Origin: an uncultured Pseudomonadota bacterium
GTDB taxonomy: Bacteria; Pseudomonadota; Gammaproteobacteria; Steroidobacterales; Steroidobacteraceae
Assembly (NCBI GenBank): GCA_903890265.1
Contig: CAITAM010000197.1
Location: forward strand, 1 to 5,372
DNA length: 5,372 nt
Direction: 5' to 3'
Part shown: positions 1-4,945 of the stretch, piece after piece
Numbering within the stretch: the stretch's first letter is position 1
How the letters are laid out: every line of letters begins with the position of its first letter
Notes under the pieces: model-generated
What the model was told of the DNA's origin: nothing
Databases searched by the model: none
The model's input: only the letters and a program-made list of their open reading frames with translations
Position numbers and translations under genes: made by a program

Positions 1-230
1 AGGCGCTCGCCGCGCCACGTATCCACCACCAGCTGCTGCCCGCCGACACGCTCTTCGAGGAGCCGTTTGCCCGCCTGCCTGCGGCCGTTCGCGACGAGCT
101 CGCCGCGCGCGGGTACCGCCTCGAGAACCAGGGCTGGGACGGCAACGTCCAGGCCATCGCCATCCGGGACCGGCAGCCGCTGCCGGCGTCCGATCCGCGC
201 GGCATCGGTGCCGCGCGGGTGGTTCGCTAG
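1..230 (+). CDS. ggt: Gamma-glutamyltransferase, C-terminal fragment (5' end outside window)
   Basis: This is the end of a gene entering from the left edge. The reading frame begins with the codon at 3-5 and gives 75 residues before TAG at 228-230. Near its start it reads APRIHHQLLPADTLFEEPF, then a short helix-like stretch, GYRLENQGWDGNVQAI, and finally DPRGIGAARVVR. This order (PR-x-H-x-Q, a G-x-x-G-x-(V/I)-Q-A-I strand, and a terminal DPR-x-G-x-A) is the usual end of the small catalytic subunit of gamma-glutamyltransferases. These enzymes cleave or transfer the gamma-glutamyl group of glutathione and other gamma-glutamyl amides, normally in the periplasm. The catalytic Thr and the signal peptide lie outside the window, so activity cannot be judged. 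The stop codon overlaps that of the convergent permease gene by 4 bp, leaving no room for a terminator between them. The family call is firm; the physiological substrate is unknown. Confidence 0.85.
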   Translation, partial: ALAAPRIHHQLLPADTLFEEPFARLPAAVRDELAARGYRLENQGWDGNVQAIAIRDRQPLPASDPRGIGAARVVR

Positions 231-1225
231 GCGCCGGGTAGCGCCCGGGCGCGCGCGACCTGCGCGTCGCGAGCCGCCGAGCGCAGCATCGAGATCGCCG
301 CGTACAGCACGACGACGGTCACGAGCCAGCGCAGGTACGTGACGTCGAGCGTCTTGATGACGTAGGCGGCGATCAGTATCCCGGGGAAGCAGCCGATGAC
401 GAGGCCGAGGGCCGGCCCCCAGGCAAAGCGCCGGTTGCCGAAGAACCGCAGCGAGGCGACGGGCTGCAGCAGCCCGCAGGAGCCGGTCATGATCGGGAAC
501 GCCGCGAGTGGATGCATGCCAAGCAGCGCCAGGAGGATCATGCAGGGCGCGTAGAGGCCGATGCCAATGCTCATCAGCGCGCCGAACACGAAGTTAAGGC
601 CCACCGCGAGCACGAATTTCCAGCCACTGAGTCCCATCGCGAGGCCGCCGCCCGGCAGCCACTTGAGGTTGACGAGCGTGAAGATCACCGTGGCGATGAG
701 CAGTGCAACGCCCATCGCCAGCTGGATGGTGCGCCGGGGCAGGCGGCCGACGACGCCCGCGCCAAGCCACGCCCCGAGTGCGGCACTGGCGATCATTCCG
801 GTCAGCAGCCACGGATCAACGATGACCGCCGTGACGAAGATAAAGGACTCCAGCACGGCGGCCGGGGTCAGCCCCACGTTCAGGGTGCCCGGGATGTCCT
901 CGTCCGCCACCGCCCGGCGCAGCTTGAAGATCGCCGTGGTCGGCGCGAACGACCCGATGCCGAGCGTGTCGCCGAGGGACACGATGAATCCGGTGAAGTA
1001 GTCGGCGACGGTCGGCGACGTTCTCGGGCTGAACTCTGCACGGCAGCGCCACCAGCCGACGACGTACGCCTCGCTGATCAGCACCAGCGCGACGAAGAGC
1101 AGCCGCTGCCCGTCGTTGTAGCCCGGGTAGCGCAGCACCAGCAGGACCGGCAGCAGGGCGATCGCGCCCAGCGCGGCGGTCTGCCACCGGGGCAGGGGAG
1201 AAGCTGTCGTCGTTTGTTCGCTCAA
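227..1225 (-). CDS. TauE/SafE (TSUP) family membrane permease
   Basis: The product is 332 residues and strongly hydrophobic, with about eight to ten membrane segments (roughly 16-32, 42-58, 76-92, 122-160, 168-186, 203-222, 224-240, 270-290 and 298-314). Two related motifs mark the internal duplication typical of the TauE/SafE family: SLGDTLGIGSFAP at 83-95 and SIGIGLYAPCMI at 219-230, each with G-I-G-x-x-A-P. Members export or import small anions such as sulfite, sulfoacetate or other organic acids; nothing here identifies the substrate. The start is TTG at 1225-1223, which overlaps the TGA stop of the upstream oxidoreductase as TTGA, so translation is probably coupled. An AAGGA about a dozen bases upstream could serve as a poor ribosome site. 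The gene is the second of a two-gene minus-strand operon and ends inside the CTAG shared with the gamma-glutamyltransferase stop. A role in moving an amine-derived acid is possible but only inferred from position. Confidence 0.85.
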   Translation of the reverse strand: MSEQTTTASPLPRWQTAALGAIALLPVLLVLRYPGYNDGQRLLFVALVLISEAYVVGWWRCRAEFSPRTSPTVADYFTGFIVSLGDTLGIGSFAPTTAIFKLRRAVADEDIPGTLNVGLTPAAVLESFIFVTAVIVDPWLLTGMIASAALGAWLGAGVVGRLPRRTIQLAMGVALLIATVIFTLVNLKWLPGGGLAMGLSGWKFVLAVGLNFVFGALMSIGIGLYAPCMILLALLGMHPLAAFPIMTGSCGLLQPVASLRFFGNRRFAWGPALGLVIGCFPGILIAAYVIKTLDVTYLRWLVTVVVLYAAISMLRSAARDAQVARARALPGA

Positions 1226-2535
1226 AGCCAGTGCCCGTCCTTCATTCTCAGGTAGGAGATGGTCGCACGCACGCCCAGCTGATTGAACGCGTGCATCGGA
1301 ATGGGGCTGAGCGGCGTGACCGGGTACACGAAGCCGTCCGGATCGGCCCGCTCGAGCACCAGGTTCGCCACCAGCCGGCCGAGCAGGGACGCCATCGCCA
1401 CACCGCGGCCGTTGAAGCCGAGCGCGGCGTAGAGCCCGTCACCGAGATCGTGCAGGTGCGGCACGTGATCGGTCGTGACCGCGACCTCGCCCGACCAGCG
1501 GAACTCGTAGTCGGGCGTGCCGAGCTGCGGGTAAATCTCGCGGATCGCCGCGTCGTGATGACGCAGGAGCTCGTGCCCGGTGCGACGACCGAACTGTCCG
1601 CGCGCGCCGACCACGAGGCGCCCGGCGGCATCGAGGCGGTAGTAGCGCAGGAGATTGTAGGTGTCCGAGACCGCCTGCCCGCCCGGCAGGATCTGCGCCC
1701 GCAGGGACGGTGGCAGCGGCCGCGTGGCCACCTGGTACGACGGCACCGCAACGACCGAGCGTCGCAGCGGGTCGTGCAGGGGCCCGCTGCAGGCGTTGGT
1801 CGCGAGAACGACCCGCCGGGCACGCACCGAGCCGTTCGGCGTCCCAAGCAGCCAGCCGGCGCTGCCGTGGGTCAGAGCCCGCACCGGCGTGTCCCGGAAC
1901 ACGCGCGCGCCGAGGCTCACCGCGGCACGGCCGAGCCCGCGCACGTAAGCCAGCGGCTGCACCGTGCCGCCCCGCCCGTCAAACCAGCCGCCGACGTACA
2001 GCGACGAGCCCGTCAGTGCAGCTACCTCGTCGCGCTCGAGGACGCGCGTCGGCGCGCCGCGGGCGTGCCACTGGCGGGCGCGCGCTTCGACCAGGCGTCG
2101 GGTCGCGTCGTTGTGCGCCGGCTGAATCCACCCGGCACGCACGGCCTGGCAGTCGATGCCAAAGCGCCGGATGAGGTCGAACACGACGTCCGGTCCGCTC
2201 GCGACGGTGCGCACCAGCCGCGGCCCGAGGTCGCTGCCGTAACGCGCTTCGATTTGCTCGGGATCGTCCTTGAGCCCGGGGATCACCTGCCCGCCGCTGC
2301 GCCCGGACGCCCCGTGGCCGGGCTCCGCGGCGTCGAGCACGACCACCGAGCGGCCGGCATCGGCGAGCGTGATCGCGGCGCACAGCCCGGTGTAGCCGGC
2401 ACCGACCACGGCGACATCCGCCGCGGCATCCCCGGCGAGCGGAACGAGCGGCGGCGGCGGCGGCGAGGTGGCGGCCCACAGCGACGCGCCCGAGTCATGG
2501 TGCGTCGCATCAAACGAGTTGCCCGAGCGTGTCAT
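1222..2535 (-). CDS. FAD-dependent oxidoreductase, DAO / PuuB-like amine oxidase family
   Basis: From the ATG at 2535 the product is 437 residues, the usual size for DAO-fold enzymes. A Rossmann FAD site lies at 41-68: VAVVGAGYTG (GxGxxG at 45-50), then VVVLD with the acidic ribose ligand at 68. ASGRSGGQ follows at 76-83, the phosphate/flavin loop seen in gamma-glutamylputrescine oxidoreductase (PuuB) and related amine or amino-acid oxidases. A second FAD contact, LGFNGRGVAMA, is at 372-382, and the tail with P-I-P-M-H-A-F near 411-417 is common in this subgroup. Such enzymes oxidise a C-N bond to an imine, giving aldehyde or keto acid, ammonia or amine, and H2O2. No signal peptide is evident, so it is probably cytoplasmic. 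An in-frame GTG at 2727 would add 64 low-complexity residues and overlap the divergent aauB start, so it was not used. The ribosome site before 2535 is weak. The exact substrate is unknown; position beside an amine dehydrogenase favours an amine. Confidence 0.85.
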   Translation of the reverse strand: MTRSGNSFDATHHDSGASLWAATSPPPPPLVPLAGDAAADVAVVGAGYTGLCAAITLADAGRSVVVLDAAEPGHGASGRSGGQVIPGLKDDPEQIEARYGSDLGPRLVRTVASGPDVVFDLIRRFGIDCQAVRAGWIQPAHNDATRRLVEARARQWHARGAPTRVLERDEVAALTGSSLYVGGWFDGRGGTVQPLAYVRGLGRAAVSLGARVFRDTPVRALTHGSAGWLLGTPNGSVRARRVVLATNACSGPLHDPLRRSVVAVPSYQVATRPLPPSLRAQILPGGQAVSDTYNLLRYYRLDAAGRLVVGARGQFGRRTGHELLRHHDAAIREIYPQLGTPDYEFRWSGEVAVTTDHVPHLHDLGDGLYAALGFNGRGVAMASLLGRLVANLVLERADPDGFVYPVTPLSPIPMHAFNQLGVRATISYLRMKDGHWL

Positions 2536-2565
2536 CCGGCGATTATGCCTGCGCGCCCGCGAACT

Positions 2566-2584
2566 AGGAGCGATGCGAGCTCCT
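2566..2584. repeat. Perfect inverted repeat, possible operator
   Basis: AGGAGC (2566-2571) and GCTCCT (2579-2584) are exact reverse complements with a 7-base spacer. The repeat lies about 31 bp upstream of the oxidoreductase start and 92 bp upstream of aauB, a reasonable place for a regulator dimer to affect the minus-strand promoter. The centre-to-centre distance of 13 bp is short of the usual 10-bp-multiple spacing, so it could also be chance or a small RNA hairpin. Confidence 0.3.
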
Positions 2585-2662
2585 GTGCGAAGATACGTAG
2601 TCGTGTTTTCCCGGTCGCCTGGCGCCGGTAGGCGGCCGCGACTCAGCGTCGGCGGCCTGGAC

Positions 2663-2670
2663 GAGAAAGG
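2663..2670 (+). promoter_or_regulatory. Ribosome binding site of aauB
   Basis: GAGAAAGG ends 5 bases before the ATG at 2676 and 8 bases before a second, adjacent in-frame ATG at 2679. Spacing suits either start, and the protein differs by one Met only. It is the best-looking ribosome site in the window, consistent with strong translation of the structural subunit. Confidence 0.6.
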
Positions 2671-2675
2671 TACCC

Positions 2676-3875
2676 ATGATGCGAAATGCTTCCGGCTCAT
2701 TTGATCTGCAGCGGCCGCTGCGCGCACGTGCCCTCGCGTTGACGGTCGCCTCGGCCGTGTTGGCGGCCGCGGCGTCCGCTGCGGTCCCGCCGCCGCTCCC
2801 CGAGGAACACCTCACGGAGGCCAAGCTGCCGGCCCCCACGCCGCACTGGGTGTGGGTGTTCGATGATGCGATCAACAACGAAATCGACATGCGCCTGCAC
2901 CTGTACGACGCCGACGCGTACCGCACGCTCGGCCAGATCGACATGGGCTACTGGCCGATGGTCGCGCTGTCACCGGACGGCAAGACGGCCGCCGCCGCGA
3001 CCACGTACTTCAGCCGCGGCAACAAGGGCACGCGCACCGACGTCGTCGAATTTACCGACACCGCGACGCTCGAGACAAAGCGCGAGGTGGCGCTGCCGCC
3101 AAAGCGCATCATGTCCGTGCAGACCTTCTTCAGCCTGTCCTTCAGCAGCGACGGGCACCTGCTCTACGTGCCGTACGTGACCCCGGCGGCATCGCTCGGT
3201 GTCATTGACGTCCAGAAGAACACCCTGGTCGGCGAAGTCGACACCGCAGGCTGCGTGCTCGCGATCCCGGGCGGCCCGAACCGCGTGTCGGCGATCTGCG
3301 AGAACGGCAAGCTGCTGACCGTGACGCTCGATGCCACGGGGCACGAGGTGTCTCGTGCGACCTCGGAGGCGTACTTCGACGTCGACAAGGACCCGGTGTT
3401 CGCGCAGGGCATCCCGTCGGCTGGCACGGTCACGTTCGTGTCCTTCGACGGCATGGTGCACGAAGTCGATGCGACCGGCGCGAAGGCCACCTTCAAGGCG
3501 CCTTGGTCGGTGACCGAGGGCGCCGAAAAGGGCGTCTGGCGCCCCGGCGGCGTGCAGATCGGCGCGATCCATGCCCAGCTCGGCCGCCTCTACCTGCCGA
3601 TGCACAAGGGCGGGCAGGAGGCCCACAAGGACGGCGGTACCGAAATCTGGGTCCTGGACATGAAGACCCACAAGCGCATCGCGCGCTGGTCGCTCGGGTC
3701 GAAGGACATTCCGCCGATCGTCTCGGTGCAGGTGTCGCAGGATCCGAAGCCGCTGCTTTTTGCGGCGACGAACAGCGACACCGCGCAGTTCATCGTCTAC
3801 GACGCGCTGACCGGCAAGGTGAAGCACGTCGAGAAGCATCTGGGCCAGACACCGTGGCTCATGTTCAACCCGTAA
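2676..3875 (+). CDS. aauB: Aromatic/aralkylamine dehydrogenase large (beta-propeller) subunit
   Basis: The product is 399 residues. A Sec-type signal is visible: basic residues at 13-18 (RPLRAR), a hydrophobic core at 19-32 and an A-S-A cleavage site near 33-36, leaving about 363 residues in the periplasm. The mature part matches the seven-bladed propeller of TTQ amine dehydrogenase large subunits: RLHLYDADAYRTLGQIDMG (73-91), SRGNKGTRTDVVEF (113-126), LPPKRIM (140-146), a Cys pair at 193 and 208 as expected for the family disulfide, WRPGG (288-292), and EIWVLDMKTHKRIARW (323-338). From memory, the last stretch and the AAGC-type region resemble the Alcaligenes faecalis aromatic amine dehydrogenase more than methylamine dehydrogenase. 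This subunit is the scaffold that holds the small TTQ subunit in an A2B2 complex and forms part of the substrate channel. It is the first gene of the plus-strand operon, with two stem-loops after its stop. Substrate range cannot be read from the sequence. Confidence 0.9.
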   Translation: MMRNASGSFDLQRPLRARALALTVASAVLAAAASAAVPPPLPEEHLTEAKLPAPTPHWVWVFDDAINNEIDMRLHLYDADAYRTLGQIDMGYWPMVALSPDGKTAAAATTYFSRGNKGTRTDVVEFTDTATLETKREVALPPKRIMSVQTFFSLSFSSDGHLLYVPYVTPAASLGVIDVQKNTLVGEVDTAGCVLAIPGGPNRVSAICENGKLLTVTLDATGHEVSRATSEAYFDVDKDPVFAQGIPSAGTVTFVSFDGMVHEVDATGAKATFKAPWSVTEGAEKGVWRPGGVQIGAIHAQLGRLYLPMHKGGQEAHKDGGTEIWVLDMKTHKRIARWSLGSKDIPPIVSVQVSQDPKPLLFAATNSDTAQFIVYDALTGKVKHVEKHLGQTPWLMFNP

Positions 3876-3886
3876 ACGGATTCGCC

Positions 3887-3904
3887 GCCGGCGCACGCGC
3901 CGGC
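3887..3904 (+). repeat. Stem-loop 1 in the aauB-aauA gap
   Basis: GCCGGCGC (3887-3894) and GCGCCGGC (3897-3904) are perfect reverse complements separated by AC; in RNA this would fold as about 7 GC pairs closing a 4-base loop. It starts 11 bases after the aauB stop. No run of T follows, so it is not a typical intrinsic terminator. A 3' stabiliser of the aauB message, or a pause or partial terminator that sets subunit ratio, would fit. Confidence 0.55.
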
Positions 3905-3915
3905 ACAGCGTGACA

Positions 3916-3930
3916 GCGGGTCAGACCCGC
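3916..3930 (+). repeat. Stem-loop 2 in the aauB-aauA gap
   Basis: GCGGGT (3916-3921) and ACCCGC (3925-3930) pair perfectly around a CAG loop. The hairpin lies 11 bases after stem-loop 1 and ends 20 bases before the aauA start, just upstream of the likely ribosome site GGGAG (3936-3940). It too lacks a following T-run. Its closeness to the ribosome site could influence aauA translation or protect the 5' end of a processed message. Confidence 0.5.
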
Positions 3931-3950
3931 GGATTGGGAGCGACGACAAC

Positions 3951-4466
3951 ATGCATTGGTTAGACAAGTATTTCGAGGGACGGACCCGTTCGCTGGCGCA
4001 GCGCACCTCGCGGCGCAGCCTGCTTGCGAACCTCGGCCGGATCGCCACGGGCGCCGCGCTCTTCCCACTCCTGCCCATCGACCGCTCGCAGCGCGCCGAG
4101 GCGGCGGCGCCCGCCCCGGTCACGGACGACCCGACGGCCTGCGAGTACTGGAAGTACTGCGCGATCGACGGCTTCCTGTGCTCCTGTTGCGGCGGCTCGT
4201 CCAACTCCTGCCCGCCCGGCACCCAGGCCTCCCCGATCACCTGGATCGGCACCTGCCACAACCCGGCCGACAAGCGCGATTACATCGTTTCCTACAACGA
4301 CTGCTGCGGCAAGACGAGCTGTGGCAACTGCAACTGCAATCGCAACGAGCGCGAAAAGCCGATGTACCGCCTGTCGCTCAACAATGACGTCAACTGGTGC
4401 ATGGCGAACACGAACGTCAACTACCACTGCTCGACGTCGGTCGTGCTGGGCGTCGCCGACAAATGA
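3951..4466 (+). CDS. aauA: Aromatic/aralkylamine dehydrogenase small subunit, TTQ cofactor-bearing
   Basis: The product is 171 residues. The long leader carries a twin-arginine motif, TSRRSLL (19-25), a hydrophobic stretch to about 42 and an AEAA cleavage region near 49-53, so the folded or partly folded chain is probably exported by Tat. The mature part has the family pattern: 14 Cys (64, 70, 77, 79, 80, 87, 102, 118, 119, 124, 127, 129, 150, 160). Trp98 (in SPITWIGTC) and Trp149 (in NNDVNWC) are 51 apart, exactly as the TTQ-forming pair Trp57/Trp108 of Paracoccus methylamine dehydrogenase. Asp73 and Asp117 correspond to Asp32 and the catalytic Asp76. The extra Cys80 and Cys124, and the short loop between Trp149 and Cys160, match the aromatic amine dehydrogenase as I recall it. 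The residue after Cys160 is Ser161, where Thr is expected. The gene oxidises amines to aldehyde plus ammonia with TTQ. GGGAG lies 10 bases before the ATG; the stop overlaps the next gene. Confidence 0.93.
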   Translation: MHWLDKYFEGRTRSLAQRTSRRSLLANLGRIATGAALFPLLPIDRSQRAEAAAPAPVTDDPTACEYWKYCAIDGFLCSCCGGSSNSCPPGTQASPITWIGTCHNPADKRDYIVSYNDCCGKTSCGNCNCNRNEREKPMYRLSLNNDVNWCMANTNVNYHCSTSVVLGVADK

Positions 4467-4942
4467 GCGGGTCCGTTCGGGCGGCAGCCGTGACGCTCGC
4501 GGCACTCGCGGTGTCCGCCACCGCGCCCGCCGCGGTGACCTACCCGGCGGGCCAGGCCGCGTTCGAGGCCAACTGCGCCGTCTGCCACCAGGCGTCGGGC
4601 GCCGGCAACCCGGCGCTCGCGCCGCCCCTGCTCGTGTACCCGGCGAAGTACCTGTCCATTGCCGAGGGTCGCCGGCAGCTCGTGATGACCGTGCTCTACG
4701 GCCTGTACGGCGAAATCACCGTGGACGGCAGCCGCTACAACTTCAAGATGCCGGTGTTCTCGCAGCTGGATGATGACGTGCTGGCCGATACGCTGAACTA
4801 CATCGCGTTCGATCTCGGGCATGCCCCGTCATCGTTGACCCCGCTGTCCGGCGCGGACATCAAGGCCGTGCGTGCCACGCCGTCGTCAGGCGCCGAGGTC
4901 CGCGCGCACCGCAGCACCGTGCTCCAGGCCCTGGGGCTTTAA
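4463..4942 (+). CDS. Periplasmic monohaem cytochrome c, likely electron acceptor of the dehydrogenase
   Basis: The product is 159 residues from the ATG at 4463, which overlaps the aauA stop as ATGA, implying translational coupling. An in-frame upstream start at 4397 was rejected because it would precede the signal peptide with charged residues and lie inside aauA. A Sec signal spans about 1-24, with cleavage near A-P-A-A. The haem site is CAVCH (38-42), and the sixth ligand is probably Met96 in NFKMPVF, 54 residues after the haem His, as in class I cytochromes. The surrounding VLYGLYGEITVDG and QLDDDVLADTLNYI are typical of small cytochromes that accept electrons from periplasmic dehydrogenases. 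The tail from 127 (PLSGADIKAVR, then EVRAHRSTVLQAL) resembles the end of the next gene's product. The Alcaligenes aau cluster also has a small monohaem cytochrome gene (orf-2) just after aauA, so the position supports a role in taking electrons from TTQ. Confidence 0.88.
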   Translation: MSGSVRAAAVTLAALAVSATAPAAVTYPAGQAAFEANCAVCHQASGAGNPALAPPLLVYPAKYLSIAEGRRQLVMTVLYGLYGEITVDGSRYNFKMPVFSQLDDDVLADTLNYIAFDLGHAPSSLTPLSGADIKAVRATPSSGAEVRAHRSTVLQALGL

Positions 4943-4945
4943 ATC

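Larger units (their letters stand above)
2536..2675. promoter_or_regulatory. Divergent control region between the oxidoreductase and aauB operons
   Basis: This 140 bp gap separates two divergent start codons and must hold both promoters. On the minus strand CATAAT (complement of 2542-2547) resembles a -10 box, but it lies only 6 bp from the oxidoreductase ATG and lacks a recognisable -35 box, so it would imply a leaderless message or be chance. The gap also contains a perfect inverted repeat (2566-2584), a TACGTA palindrome (2594-2599), and two copies of GGCGGCC (2631-2637 and 2651-2657) 20 bp apart, about two helical turns, which may be only GC-rich coincidence. No convincing sigma-70 or sigma-54 promoter for aauB was found by eye. 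Divergent layout suggests shared control, but no regulator gene lies within the window. Confidence 0.5.

Noticed and set aside
512..1255. Plus-strand open frame of 247 codons opposite the permease
   Set aside because: Its product is dominated by Arg, Asp, Gln and His with no fold-like pattern, while the minus strand encodes an obvious membrane protein.
1231..2631. Long plus-strand open frame (466 codons) opposite the oxidoreductase
   Set aside because: It is antisense to a gene with clear FAD motifs, is rich in Arg, His and Ala as expected for a GC-rich shadow frame, and shows no recognisable domain.
2536..2727. N-terminal extension of the oxidoreductase to the GTG at 2727
   Set aside because: The added 64 residues have no conserved features, would overlap the aauB start and ribosome site, and the FAD fold is complete from the ATG at 2535.
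2970..3896. Minus-strand open frame of 308 codons opposite aauB
   Set aside because: Very Arg/His-rich antisense shadow of a well-recognised family member.
3887..3930. Intrinsic terminator after aauB
   Set aside because: Neither hairpin is followed by a T-run, and aauA must be expressed with aauB, so they are listed as stem-loops instead.
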